Shown: positions 1 to 8,796, numbered from the stretch's first letter. The stretch is DNA of 64,000 bases from Atribacter laminatus (GCF_015775515.1 NZ_CP065383.1:1364001-1428000), one strand, 5' to 3'. A program made the numbers and translations. Notes: generated from the letters alone by a model not told the origin.

Positions 1-565
1 GCTGAAAATATGCAATTTGGGAGGGATCGTTGATTGGTTGTTTTACCCATCCGGGAGGATCGGTAATGAATATTTGCTGCTTCTTCGCAGGGCTTACTGC
101 TGGAATGATTTGAGTTGTATTTTGTGAATCGGTATTTGTATCGATTGATTGGGGGGTTAGAGAAGGCTGGAGTAAAATATTTGGCGTTGCTAAATTTTCG
201 GGAAATGAGGTGGCTGTAATGCTTGGTTTAGGGGTTAATTGAGGTGTAAAATTTGGAGCTGAATCGGTTAGGGCGTGATCGTCAGGGAGAGAAGTTGTTC
301 CAACCGATGGTAACCCTCCAAGATTAGTTTCACATTGAAATTTATAGTTAAGAGCCTGAGTATTATTAGGATCGATCCTTAAAGCTGCTTCCAGCTCAAT
401 GTAAGCATCAAGGTAGCTTCCTTCTTGAAATAGTTGAATTGCTTTTCCCAAGATAGCATCAATTGGAGTTTGACTTTGGGCATTGGTTGATAAGGGAATA
501 AAAAAGGTCAAAATAAGAAAAATGAAGAAAGAAATTTGTAAAGACTTTTTTAGAAAAACCAACAC
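1..565 (-). CDS. Secreted TPR-like protein, 3' end beyond left edge
   Basis: An open frame runs from a GTG at 565 off the left edge. The start is chosen because AGGAGG lies nine bases upstream (575-580). Residues 1-28 form a basic start plus a hydrophobic segment ending near NAQSQ, which looks like a signal peptide. Residues about 31-60 (AIQLFQEGSYLDAYIELEAA) resemble one tetratricopeptide-type helix pair. The rest is a Pro/Thr/Ser/Gln-rich low-complexity linker ending in TDPPGWVKQP, so a further domain probably lies outside the window. It follows the acyltransferase gene after 51 bases with no terminator, so the two may be cotranscribed. Function unknown; export is inferred from the signal-like N-terminus. 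Confidence 0.75.
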   Translation of the reverse strand, partial: MLVFLKKSLQISFFIFLILTFFIPLSTNAQSQTPIDAILGKAIQLFQEGSYLDAYIELEAALRIDPNNTQALNYKFQCETNLGGLPSVGTTSLPDDHALTDSAPNFTPQLTPKPSITATSFPENLATPNILLQPSLTPQSIDTNTDSQNTTQIIPAVSPAKKQQIFITDPPGWVKQPINDPSQIAYFQ

Positions 566-616
566 TAAAATTTTCCTCCTCATTCTTGAAAATAAACCAT
601 TGTTATAGTATATCTT

Positions 617-1732
617 TTAATCGCTGGTTTCGTCACTCACCTGTCCAAGAATTTGTTTTTTTCTAATAACTATCCAATTATAAAGCAGGAAAGAAGTATA
701 TTTGCTTTTGATTTGAACTAAGGTATCTTCATAACGGAATTCAAGAATATCTCGAAAATGGGTATTCATTCCCTTAATTTTCTTAATATCCATAGGTATT
801 GTTCCAATTTGAATGGCATCATCATCAATGGTTAATCTTTGGTGTAGGGTTTTTATAAGACGAGTAGTCCGATCATTTCTAAAGGATGCCGTCACCGAAG
901 GGAAAGATACTTTGGGTGAATCGTTAACCCATTCAGAAAAAACCTCGATTTGACGATGAAACAAGTCGAGTAAGGTTTTACCTCCAATAAAGCCAGAATC
1001 ATTGATTGACCAGCGATTATGGCAGGACGAACAAATGACCTCGTCCTTTTTACCCAAAAGGGTGCGAAAACTTGAACAATAGGGACAGATCCAGAGTACT
1101 CGCTCTATCCCTTGGGCTTTTCTTTTCCCAGGGTAAGGAATACGGTGTTTTTTTTGCCATTCCCATTCTGAATGATGGATAAATTCCATTGCTAAATAAT
1201 CTGAGTAGGTATTAAAATTAACAAAAATTTTAGGTTTTCTCCCGTGATCTGCCCAAACTGGGTGCGATAACCAGGCTCCCTGAATGCAGGCAGCAACAAC
1301 AGGAACATCAAGAGAGAGGATAAGCTTATTCATACTTTTTGGAGAGATTAAATGATCTTGAAAATCACCGGTCCAGGTAATGGTCCCTTCAGGAAAAAGA
1401 CCAACAACTCCGCCTTTATTTAAAATGTCATAAATAGAATAAAGCATGGCAGGGTCAGGTCGTGATTTAAACTTTTGGATAGCTCCTATTTTATTGAGAA
1501 AAAAACGTTCAATCGGATTTTGGAAGGAAATTTGGGCAATAACCCAGGAAATAGGTAAATCAATATAGGGTGCAATAAAGAATGGATCGAACGGGCTTAC
1601 ATGATTACTGATAAGGAGGAAAGGTGGCTTAGGGATTCTTCCAGAAAATTCAATATGATAAATTTTACTTACAAATGGGGAAATCCACTTTTTCCCTATC
1701 TTCCACAAAAGAGTATCAGCTGGTAAACTCAT
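617..1732 (-). CDS. PlsC-family 1-acyl-glycerol-3-phosphate acyltransferase with C-terminal zinc ribbon
   Basis: The N-terminal 200 residues carry the PlsC/LPLAT motifs: NHVSPFD (catalytic His44 and Asp49) and FPEGT (113-117). The family transfers an acyl chain to lysophosphatidic acid or a related acceptor at the inner face of the membrane. The protein is 371 residues, longer than the usual 200-250 of bacterial PlsC. The extra part contains a zinc-ribbon pattern, CPYC at 216-219 and CSSC at 234-237, followed by about 130 residues with no domain I recognise. Metal binding by the ribbon is inferred from cysteine spacing. The exact acceptor lipid cannot be read from sequence. It lies upstream of the secreted protein at 1-565. 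Confidence 0.85.
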   Translation of the reverse strand: MSLPADTLLWKIGKKWISPFVSKIYHIEFSGRIPKPPFLLISNHVSPFDPFFIAPYIDLPISWVIAQISFQNPIERFFLNKIGAIQKFKSRPDPAMLYSIYDILNKGGVVGLFPEGTITWTGDFQDHLISPKSMNKLILSLDVPVVAACIQGAWLSHPVWADHGRKPKIFVNFNTYSDYLAMEFIHHSEWEWQKKHRIPYPGKRKAQGIERVLWICPYCSSFRTLLGKKDEVICSSCHNRWSINDSGFIGGKTLLDLFHRQIEVFSEWVNDSPKVSFPSVTASFRNDRTTRLIKTLHQRLTIDDDAIQIGTIPMDIKKIKGMNTHFRDILEFRYEDTLVQIKSKYTSFLLYNWIVIRKKQILGQVSDETSD

Positions 1733-1910
1733 GCTATATCACCAGTTTAAACCTTTAATTTCTTGCTTGTGCTTGGTTTCGAAATGCAATGGTAATGAAC
1801 AAGCTATAATTTCGTTAGATTATATCAAGTTATTGAACATAAATGATAAAAAATTGATTAAAAATTATTGAAAACTACAAAAAGGTTCGTTGATAAATGA
1901 AGAAATTAAC

Positions 1911-1946
1911 TTGTTCCTAAAGGAATCAAAGGTATAATAATATACC
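1911..1946 (+). promoter_or_regulatory. Promoter with palindromic -10 region
   Basis: TTGTTC at 1911-1916 and TATAAT at 1933-1938 are separated by 16 bases. The -10 box lies inside the perfect inverted repeat GGTATAATAATATACC (1931-1946), which could be an operator for the small gene at 1983. No experimental support; the repeat is AT-rich and could occur by chance. Confidence 0.45.
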
Positions 1947-1982
1947 AAGACTAAGAAATACAGTGAAGGAGGAACTAACCCA

Positions 1983-2165
1983 ATGACAGAAGAAATGCCA
2001 CATCCAGGCCATGATAAGCATCTTTGTCACCTTCAATACAACGGATATATGAATCAGAATTTTGATGATTTTAAAAAATTAGTCATAAATCCTCAATATA
2101 TATGTCGGAAGTGTGGAAGAGCTGCCAATCAGGCAAGCAGTCTTTGTCAGCCGGAAAAACTATAG
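1983..2165 (+). CDS. Small four-cysteine protein, probably metal-binding
   Basis: This 60-residue protein starts at an ATG with a good ribosome site (GAAGGAGG about ten bases upstream). It has Cys15, a CRKC pair at 41-44 and Cys55, plus several histidines in the first 16 residues, so it probably binds zinc or iron. The stretch NPQYICRKCGRAA resembles small conserved proteins of anaerobes that I remember only as hypothetical. It is transcribed towards the desulforedoxin gene and shares a hairpin with it at 2177-2198. Function unknown. Confidence 0.7.
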   Translation: MTEEMPHPGHDKHLCHLQYNGYMNQNFDDFKKLVINPQYICRKCGRAANQASSLCQPEKL

Positions 2166-2176
2166 AAAAGCTGAAA

Positions 2177-2198
2177 GAGGGTGGGGGAAACCACCCTC
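2177..2198. terminator. Hairpin between convergent small genes
   Basis: GAGGGTGG (2177-2184) pairs exactly with CCACCCTC (2191-2198) across a six-base loop. It lies between the stops of two convergent genes and may end both transcripts, although the T-run on either side is weak. Confidence 0.5.
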
Positions 2199-2202
2199 AA
2201 AA

Positions 2203-2340
2203 TTACTTTGCTTTTTGATTAACCAGTACCATGGGTTGACCACAGCAGATTAATTCACCACCACCAACTGTCTTTATTTCAACTACGTTTCCACATATTT
2301 TACACTCAAAAACCTGTCCAATTTTTTCAACTTTTGGCAT
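2203..2340 (-). CDS. dsr: Desulforedoxin-like rubredoxin-fold protein
   Basis: This 45-residue protein has Cys13 and Cys16 (CKIC) and adjacent Cys32-Cys33 followed by GQPM. The spacing matches desulforedoxin and the N-terminal domain of desulfoferrodoxin, where four cysteines bind one iron for electron transfer. GTVGGGEL-like residues between the pairs also fit the family. AAGGAGG lies seven bases before the ATG. There is no fused superoxide-reductase domain, so it probably acts as a free electron carrier, possibly in oxygen detoxification. The symbol is the common abbreviation and the partner is unknown. Confidence 0.85.
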   Translation of the reverse strand: MPKVEKIGQVFECKICGNVVEIKTVGGGELICCGQPMVLVNQKAK

Positions 2341-2847
2341 AACAGTTACCTCCTTGAAAGAAAACATTATTATTCTAATTATAAGTCAATTTACTTTGCT
2401 TCTATTCCAATATAGAATGCATGTTTTAGTGGACTCTCGATTGGATGAGAATTTTAACAAATGCTTTCAATATTCAATTTTTTAATTCCCTTCTGAGAGC
2501 TTTATTTCTATGTCTCAAATCACTCTCAGCCTTTTTCCCATATTTGGAGAGCTCCTTTCTTTTTTCCTCTCCCCTGGTGGGAGAGGATTCAGATGAGGGG
2601 GCAACTCTATTTTTCAACCTCATCTGATGCCACAATGTGGCTCAATTTCATCGGGTAACAATATTATTATATTAAATATCATGCTATTCTTTTGATTAAG
2701 GATAAGACTAAAATGGGAATCATTCACTATTAAAATGGGTTTTCATAAAAATATGAGATAAAAAAAAATTATGGAACTCGGTGAACTAAAAAAAAGTCAG
2801 AAATATATATGAATGGTATAAAAAGTAAAATTGGAGGTTGAACCAAG
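2341..2847. other. Intergenic region with one repeat fragment
   Basis: About 500 bases of AT-rich sequence without a supported gene. It contains the hairpin CCTCTCCCCTGGTGGGAGAGG (2566-2586) and a second inverted repeat, CAGATGAGG (2590-2598) with CCTCATCTG (2618-2626). Both resemble module D of the dispersed repeat family described below. The HtrA promoter should lie near its right end, but no clear -35/-10 pair stands out. Confidence 0.6.
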
Positions 2848-4251
2848 ATGTTCAAAAATAAAAAATTAAATTATGGATTTTTGTTATCAATGTTTGTGTT
2901 TTTTACCTTAAGCAGCTTTTCCTGGGCAGCTACTGTTCTGCCAGAAGTAAACGATATTATTCCTGATATCGTTGACCGGGTTAGTCATTCAGTAGTCAAT
3001 GTAAATACCTCAAAAACCATGACGGTTACTTCACCTTTTGCACCCTTTGCCCCTTTCTTTGATCAAATGCCTGAGCAGTTTCAACGTGAAGTACCTCAAA
3101 GAGGTCTTGGAACTGGTTTTATTTTTCGTGAAGATGGGTATATTCTTACCAATAACCATGTAATTGAAGGTGCTGATGAAATAAAAGTAACTTTATTGGA
3201 TGGAAGAGAATTTAATGGTAAAGTAATTGGTGCCGATCCTTTAACCGATATAGCTGTTGTTAAAGTTGAAGCGGAAAACCTTCCTACCCTTTCCTTTGGT
3301 GATTCTGATGCTGCCCGAGTTGGTGAATTTGTAGTAGCAATTGGGAACCCTTACGGTCTTTCTCATACGGTAACTATGGGAGTATTGAGCGCTAAAGGGC
3401 GTGCAGTACCATCGGGTGATACTGGTCAAGAATATGAGAACTTTCTGCAAACGGATGCAGCTATTAATCCAGGGAATAGCGGTGGGCCGCTCTTAAATTT
3501 GGATGGAGAGTTAATTGGTATCAATACTGCTATTATTCCTTTTGCCCAGGGAGTTGGGTTTGCGATTCCTATCAATATGGCAAAATCGATACTTGATCAA
3601 TTAATCGAAAAAGGAAAAGTTGTCCGAGCTTGGTTAGGGGTCTACATTCAAAATGTTACACCAGAAATTGGAAAACAGTTTGGCTATGAAGGAACTACTG
3701 GAGCATTAGTTGCCGATGTTATTGAGAATGGACCAGCGGCGAAAGCAAGTTTTCAACGAGGTGATATTATCCTTTCAGTCAATGATCAAGAAATCACAGA
3801 CACAAAACAACTTCAAAATACCATTCGATCTTTAAAACCAGGTGACTCAGCAAACATCCAAGTTTGGAGAAATGGTGAAAAGAAAACCATTGATGTACAG
3901 TTAGAAGAACTGGAAGATGAAGCAACCGTTATGCCATCTTTTGAAATAACTCCTGAAAAGGTTGAATTAGGTATGGAAATTAGTGAAATTACTGCTGACC
4001 TTCAACAGAAATATGGTTTTACTGAAAGCAAAGGAGTAGTTGTTGTTTTGGTTACACCGGGTGGTCCAGCCGAAGAAGCTGGGTTAAGAGCTGGAGACGT
4101 AATCCTTCAAATCAATCGGACTGATAGTACATCGGTCGAAGAGTTTAAAACGGTTTTAGCCAAAATTGAACCAGGAGATACAGCAATTCTTCTGATCAGC
4201 CGAGCTGGGCGGACATTGTTTGTTCCAGTTAAAGCTATTGAGAAAAAATAA
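2848..4251 (+). CDS. degP: HtrA/DegP-type serine protease with two PDZ domains
   Basis: A signal peptide covers residues 1-27 (ends SFSWAA), so the protein is exported. The trypsin-like domain has the triad His104 (TNNHV), Asp134 (LTDIAVV) and Ser211 (NPGNSGGPL). Two PDZ domains follow at about 255-345 and 370-465. At 467 residues this is the normal DegP/DegQ/MucD architecture, an envelope protease and chaperone for misfolded proteins. The ribosome site GGAGG is 10-14 bases before the ATG. The gene stands alone and ends in a strong terminator. A second, differently built HtrA-like protease lies at 29308-30783. Confidence 0.95.
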   Translation: MFKNKKLNYGFLLSMFVFFTLSSFSWAATVLPEVNDIIPDIVDRVSHSVVNVNTSKTMTVTSPFAPFAPFFDQMPEQFQREVPQRGLGTGFIFREDGYILTNNHVIEGADEIKVTLLDGREFNGKVIGADPLTDIAVVKVEAENLPTLSFGDSDAARVGEFVVAIGNPYGLSHTVTMGVLSAKGRAVPSGDTGQEYENFLQTDAAINPGNSGGPLLNLDGELIGINTAIIPFAQGVGFAIPINMAKSILDQLIEKGKVVRAWLGVYIQNVTPEIGKQFGYEGTTGALVADVIENGPAAKASFQRGDIILSVNDQEITDTKQLQNTIRSLKPGDSANIQVWRNGEKKTIDVQLEELEDEATVMPSFEITPEKVELGMEISEITADLQQKYGFTESKGVVVVLVTPGGPAEEAGLRAGDVILQINRTDSTSVEEFKTVLAKIEPGDTAILLISRAGRTLFVPVKAIEKK

Positions 4252-4267
4252 GTGATAAATTAAGAGC

Positions 4268-4310
4268 TGCAAGGAGAGATAAAATTGAATCTCTCCTTGC
4301 AATTTTATTG
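4268..4310 (+). terminator. Rho-independent terminator after degP
   Basis: A 12-base perfect stem TGCAAGGAGAGA (4268-4279) pairs with 4290-4301 and is followed by an AT-rich tail with T-runs. Confidence 0.9.
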
Positions 4311-4791
4311 GTTTCCATTAGATAAAATGTTTTTTAAACCTATTTCTTAGCGCCTAAAAAATGTTTCCGATCTTAAAGCCTGCAATTTATATACCGAAGT
4401 GGATTGATTAACTAAAATAAAATCATATCCTAAATTATTTTTTTTTATTTTTTTTGATTAATTCTATCTTTATTGAATTTTTTGTAAAAATAGCTTGTTA
4501 ACCATTGTTAATAAACGCTAACTATCCTTGTGGGGATTACAAAATTAGTTGATAATCTAAATAATTACTAACTTTCCCAATTGAGGGGGAGGATCCATGG
4601 GATGCCCATTTTAATCATTACTTACTCTGAGTTTGCAACTGAGTATCGGGAGTAAATATTATTTTGATTGGTCTTTATATAATTGAGTTATAATATGGCG
4701 AGGATTTTGAGTAAACTATAAAAATTCCATTCATAAATACACAATCGACCCTAACCGATGGGGATGATTGAGAAGGAGGTAAAACTTCGTT
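4311..4791. other. Long AT-rich leader region before phosphofructokinase
   Basis: No gene is supported here. A possible promoter has TTGATT (4664-4669) and TATAAT (4689-4694) with a 19-base spacer, longer than ideal. A short CCCAATTGAGGGGG segment near 4575 resembles the CCCCATTGAGGGG piece at 33183 in the repeat region. Nothing else is recognised. Confidence 0.4.
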
Positions 4792-6087
4792 ATGGGAAAA
4801 AAGAAAGTTGCAGTTCTGGTGGGCGGTGGCCCGGCACCAGGTTTAAACGGTGTTATATCTTCGGTAACGCTTGAATCTATCCAAAGAGGTTATGAAGTAG
4901 TGGGTATATATAACGGATTTAAATGGATTTCTTCAGCTTCTTTTGATCCAAAAGTACATACAATAGCTTTAGATCGAAAAGTTGTTGATGGGATTCATTT
5001 TAAGGGTGGATCGATATTAGGTACTGCCCGAGATAGTCTAATTAAAAATGGAAAAATCGATACTGAAAAAGTAAATAATGTGAAGAAAGCAATGGAAATA
5101 CTGGATATAGGTTACCTCGTAACAACTGGAGGAGATGATACTGCTTTTAGTGCCAGTATTGTATCCAAAGAAATTAAGAATTTTTATGTCGCTCATGTTC
5201 CTAAAACTATTGATAATGATTTACCCTTACCTGGTGAAATGCCAACCTTTGGTTTTCAAACAGCTCGTGAATTAGGTACTGACCTTTTAAAGAATTTATT
5301 AGAAGATGCTCGGACAACTGGCCGATGGTATTTTGTGGTTGCAATGGGGCGAAGTGCCGGACATTTGGCTTTAGGGATGGGAATAGCTGCTGGAGCGACC
5401 TTGACTATAATTCCTGAACAGTTTGGTGATGGAAAAACGACCTTAAAAAGTGTTTGTGATATCATCGAAGGTTCGATGCTTAAAAGAAAGCTTCAGGGCA
5501 TGGACTGGGGAATTGCTGTAGTAGCTGAAGGAGTAGCTTATAAATTTGGTGATTTTGACCAATTAGAAAAAGTTTTGGGGAGACCCATACCGAAAGATCC
5601 TCATGGACATCCTCGATTGGCTGAAGTTCCATTGGGTGATCTTTTAAAGCGGGAAATTGAGAACCGTTATGCCGAGAGAGAACAGAAAATTACAATAGTA
5701 ACCAAGGACATCGGATACGAACTAAGATGTGCTGATCCTATTCCATTTGATATTGAATATACTCGTGAGTTGGGATATGGAGCAATGGATTTTCTCCTTG
5801 GCGATGATTACAATGCTGACTTTAAAGAAGCCGGAGCTATGATCAGTTTGGTAGAAGGGAATCTTAATCCAATTCCTTTCCATCAAATTATGGATCCCGA
5901 TAGCGGAAAGAAGACCATTCGTTTGGTCAATACTTACTCATACAATTATAAGGTTGCCAGAGCTTTCATGACCTTGCTCCAACCCAATGAATTAAATAAT
6001 CCGGATCAGCTATCTAAACTTTCCAGTATTGCCAAGATGGATGAAATTACTATTAAAAAACACTTTGAGACTTTACCGAGAATTTAA
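4792..6087 (+). CDS. pfp: Pyrophosphate-type 6-phosphofructokinase
   Basis: The protein phosphorylates fructose 6-phosphate in glycolysis. GGGPAPGLNG (11-20) is the phosphate-donor loop. GGDD at 113-116 and PKTIDND at 137-143 are the signature residues of PPi-dependent enzymes: ATP-dependent enzymes usually have GGDGS and PGTIDND. The Asp and Lys therefore point to pyrophosphate as donor, which would make the step reversible. The length of 431 residues is longer than bacterial ATP-PFK (about 320) and fits the PPi group. The ribosome site GAAGGAGG is ten bases upstream. It is a single-gene unit ending at a bidirectional hairpin. Donor choice is inferred from motif residues. Confidence 0.92.
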   Translation: MGKKKVAVLVGGGPAPGLNGVISSVTLESIQRGYEVVGIYNGFKWISSASFDPKVHTIALDRKVVDGIHFKGGSILGTARDSLIKNGKIDTEKVNNVKKAMEILDIGYLVTTGGDDTAFSASIVSKEIKNFYVAHVPKTIDNDLPLPGEMPTFGFQTARELGTDLLKNLLEDARTTGRWYFVVAMGRSAGHLALGMGIAAGATLTIIPEQFGDGKTTLKSVCDIIEGSMLKRKLQGMDWGIAVVAEGVAYKFGDFDQLEKVLGRPIPKDPHGHPRLAEVPLGDLLKREIENRYAEREQKITIVTKDIGYELRCADPIPFDIEYTRELGYGAMDFLLGDDYNADFKEAGAMISLVEGNLNPIPFHQIMDPDSGKKTIRLVNTYSYNYKVARAFMTLLQPNELNNPDQLSKLSSIAKMDEITIKKHFETLPRI

Positions 6088-6092
6088 CTCCT

Positions 6093-6146
6093 AATCCATT
6101 TACCAGCTCACCTTTGATATTTTACCGGAGAGTTGGTAAATGGATT
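6093..6146. terminator. Bidirectional terminator
   Basis: A 17-base stem (6093-6109 with 6130-6146, one G-T pair) lies between the convergent pfp gene and the glycogen-binding-domain gene. It is flanked by AATT-rich tails on both sides. Confidence 0.8.
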
Positions 6147-6167
6147 AAAATTATTGATAAAGATTAA

Positions 6168-6842
6168 CTATTCTCCTACGGTGAGAATAGAATTTTCAGT
6201 ACCAAATTGGTTAAAAACGTGGGGGGTATTCGGGTCAGTGAACCATTGATTATCAACTAAATAACGATATTCATATTTTCCTTGAAGAAGACTAAGGGTA
6301 ACACTCCAATGTCCTTTGAGGGTTTTTTTGAGTGGGGTCGCGGTTGGATTCCAATCATTAAAAGATCCAACCAGGGAAACCTGTGAAGCATTTGGTGCCA
6401 TAAATTTAAATGTTACCCGAGCTTTTTGTTTGAGCTCAAAAATATTTTCAAGAGTTCCATACAACGAATCCACAATTTTATCCCCAGCATTGTTTAAAGT
6501 TGCTTTGATTCCTGATGCAGCGTGTTTGATATATTCTCTGGTTTTCGTCTTATTTAGCCCTGGTAGGTTTCGTATGGCTGCTATTATTCCTTCAATGGCT
6601 TTTTGGTTTAATTCTTCTGCTTTTTCTCGAGTTTCTTTTGTTCCTTCAATAATTCCTTCCATCGCATTTTGGGTTAAATTTTTCATTTTTTCTTGGGTTA
6701 AGCCAAGATTTTTGATTTCGGAGTTGATAATTTCTTCGGTTAATTTTTGTATTTTATCCTGTATCTCTTCCCCTTTTTCCACTGCTTTAATGACAGTTTG
6801 CCGAAAAATTTCCTTTACCCACTTTTCACGGTTTTGGCTCAT
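6168..6842 (-). CDS. Coiled-coil protein with C-terminal glycogen-binding (CBM48/AMPK-type) domain
   Basis: Residues 1-135 are charged helical repeats with recurring blocks such as NAMEGIIEGTKE and NQKAIEGIIAA, likely amphipathic helices or a coiled coil. Residues about 143-222 match the E-set glycogen-binding domain: VSLVGSFNDWNP, GHWSVTLSLLQGKYEYRYLVD and W-TDP spacing. Such domains are found on branching enzymes, isoamylases and AMPK beta subunits, but no catalytic domain is attached here. No signal peptide is seen, so it is probably cytoplasmic and could coat or anchor glycogen granules, which is inference. The glycogen branching enzyme at the right edge of the window shows that glycogen is made. 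Confidence 0.8.
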   Translation of the reverse strand: MSQNREKWVKEIFRQTVIKAVEKGEEIQDKIQKLTEEIINSEIKNLGLTQEKMKNLTQNAMEGIIEGTKETREKAEELNQKAIEGIIAAIRNLPGLNKTKTREYIKHAASGIKATLNNAGDKIVDSLYGTLENIFELKQKARVTFKFMAPNASQVSLVGSFNDWNPTATPLKKTLKGHWSVTLSLLQGKYEYRYLVDNQWFTDPNTPHVFNQFGTENSILTVGE

Positions 6843-7017
6843 AATGACCTCCCTTGTAACAAAATAGAGTAGTCGGGTTGGGATTTACCATTTATAATAG
6901 ATTTTATTTATAATGCAATATAACCATTAAAAGAAATATCTGTTCCCCTCATAGGGTTTTTTCAGTTAAACATGGTTTTTGCGCTATTTTTAAATGAATT
7001 TAAGGAGGTAGTATTCT

Positions 7018-7854
7018 GTGTTCTGGAATATTGTGATAATAATTTTTTTAGTTATTTTGATTTATCCTATCATTCAAATGAAAGCACTTCAGCAGCAAAG
7101 ATACTTTTTTATCCGGAGTCTGGAACGAAAACGAGGATCACGGGTTATTGTCCTTATTCATCGCCAGGAAGAAATGTCCTTTTTTGGATTCCCAATTGCT
7201 CGATATATCAATATTGAAGATTCTGAAAAAATTTTGAGGGCTATTCATTTAACCAACAAAAACATTCCTATTGATCTCATTTTACATACACCAGGAGGAA
7301 TAGTTCTTGCCGCAGAACAAATTGCCCGGGCTATTAAAAAGCATCCAGCAAAAGTGACGGTATTTATTCCTCACTACTCCATGTCAGGTGGGTCACTAAT
7401 TGCATTGGCTGCCGATGAGGTAGTAATGGATCCAAATGCCGTAATAGGACCGGTTGATCCCCAAATTGGAACTATGCATTCTCAATATCCAGCGGCTTCA
7501 GTATTGAAAGCATTAGAAGTTCCCAATCCCAACCGAGATGATGAAACTTTGATTTTAGGAGATATAGCTCGAAAAGCTATCAATCAAGTTTATCAGGTGG
7601 TTTATGATTTAGTCAAAGATAAGGTTGAAGAAGAAAAGGCTAAAAAATTAGCGGATAAATTAAGCACCGGTATCTGGACCCATGATTTTCCGATTACTGT
7701 AGAATTAGCCCAGGAGATGGAATTGCCAGTTCGTGTTGGTATTCCGCAGGAAATCTATGACTTAATGGAACTTTACCCTCAAACTCAGCAAAATCGTCCT
7801 ACTGTTGAGTTTATCCCCGGTCCCTACCGAAAACCGGATAAGAAAGGGAGTTAA
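7018..7854 (+). CDS. Membrane-anchored ClpP-fold serine protease (SDH proteinase family)
   Basis: Translation starts at GTG 7018 with TAAGGAGGT 9-16 bases upstream. Residues 3-20 are one membrane segment. The rest matches the serine dehydrogenase proteinase/SppA-like ClpP fold: DLILHTPGG (86-94, oxyanion region), HYSMSGG (119-125, likely nucleophile Ser123) and DPNAVIGPVDPQIG (138-151). At 278 residues it has the usual length of this family. The substrate is unknown; related proteins are thought to be membrane-associated peptidases. It is transcribed alone, convergent with the DUF1848 gene. Confidence 0.85.
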   Translation: MFWNIVIIIFLVILIYPIIQMKALQQQRYFFIRSLERKRGSRVIVLIHRQEEMSFFGFPIARYINIEDSEKILRAIHLTNKNIPIDLILHTPGGIVLAAEQIARAIKKHPAKVTVFIPHYSMSGGSLIALAADEVVMDPNAVIGPVDPQIGTMHSQYPAASVLKALEVPNPNRDDETLILGDIARKAINQVYQVVYDLVKDKVEEEKAKKLADKLSTGIWTHDFPITVELAQEMELPVRVGIPQEIYDLMELYPQTQQNRPTVEFIPGPYRKPDKKGS

Positions 7855-7884
7855 GTTTTATTTTAAGGAAAATTGAATTTGATT

Positions 7885-8796
7885 TTATTGTAGGTAAGGA
7901 AAGCTCAAGCTAGAGTTGGGTTTGAGTCGCTGAAAATCGGTTGCATAGCAATATCCACAACGATACCAACAGGTATGGTAAGCACCAATATCCTTACTTA
8001 TTGTACAGCCGCAATTCTCTCTTTGTCCGGGATCTTTTTTTCGTAATTTTTTTGGAATTTTTACCTTGGGAAGAGCAGCTTCAATATCACTAAAATGAAT
8101 ACATCGTCCCGGTTTAATTCCATTCCTATTCATAATTTCGGAAAATTCTCTTTTTTCACAGCATCCAAAAACCTCGATTCCATAACTACTGGCAACTTCT
8201 GTAATATTTTTAGTAAGATCTTCAATGTCTTTTATATTCGGTTCAATTATTTCAATACAATATTTTTTTTTCAGTGTTTTAAAAACTATTTGGTTTTTTC
8301 TATAAAAATCGAGAAAACTGATCACTATTTTCTTGGTAAAGGGATGCAATCTTTTTATTAGTTGGGAAAAAGCTTGTTTATGAAAGGTTAAATCAAATTT
8401 AAGATTCCCATTACAAAAGATAATTGGATCATAGCGCCAAATTATTCTTTTTTGTCCTATAGTATCAGCAAGCATGGAAAAAGTGTCCACTCTTTCTGAA
8501 AAAGGTGGAAGATAAGGTTCAAATACAGTTTGATAATAAGGATTTAAAGTAAAATGGAAAAGATAACGATTCTGAAAACCCAAATGATCTACTTCAGAAA
8601 GAATGGTAAAAAAAGGAAAAGGATTTTTACTCCAAAAGACAATTGCTTCAACATCATCAGGGCTAAGAGATTGGATACTAAAACGGTGAGCATTGAAAGG
8701 ATTAGGAATAACAACAAACCCATCTCGGAGCCGCCTCATAAACCACTCGCCATAAAAAGCGGGGATATCGGTTCGGCGACTGGCACTGATAATCAT
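7885..8796 (-). CDS. DUF1848 family protein, possible radical SAM-like iron-sulfur protein
   Basis: The N-terminus MIISASRRTDIPAFYGEWF and the block IVFWSKNPFPF are typical of DUF1848. The C-terminal third is cysteine-rich, with a CGC motif and the cluster CWYRCGYCYA, which resembles a radical SAM or other Fe-S cluster-binding arrangement but placed at the C-terminus. Length 303 residues is normal for the family. The biochemical role is not known to me. The start has AAGGAGG within ten bases. No operon partner. Confidence 0.85.
   Translation of the reverse strand: MIISASRRTDIPAFYGEWFMRRLRDGFVVIPNPFNAHRFSIQSLSPDDVEAIVFWSKNPFPFFTILSEVDHLGFQNRYLFHFTLNPYYQTVFEPYLPPFSERVDTFSMLADTIGQKRIIWRYDPIIFCNGNLKFDLTFHKQAFSQLIKRLHPFTKKIVISFLDFYRKNQIVFKTLKKKYCIEIIEPNIKDIEDLTKNITEVASSYGIEVFGCCEKREFSEIMNRNGIKPGRCIHFSDIEAALPKVKIPKKLRKKDPGQRENCGCTISKDIGAYHTCWYRCGYCYATDFQRLKPNSSLSFPYLQ

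Noticed and set aside
2445-2627. 60-codon frame on the plus strand
   Set aside because: Spans a repeat hairpin, has no ribosome site and shows no coding-like composition.
4571-4605. ATG at 4597 after GAGGGGGAGGATCC as a start codon
   Set aside because: The frame from this ATG closes after a few codons (GGATGCCCATTTTAA), so no protein is made.
6316-6867. 183-codon plus-strand frame
   Set aside because: Complete antisense shadow of the glycogen-binding-domain gene, which has the clear domain signal and ribosome site.
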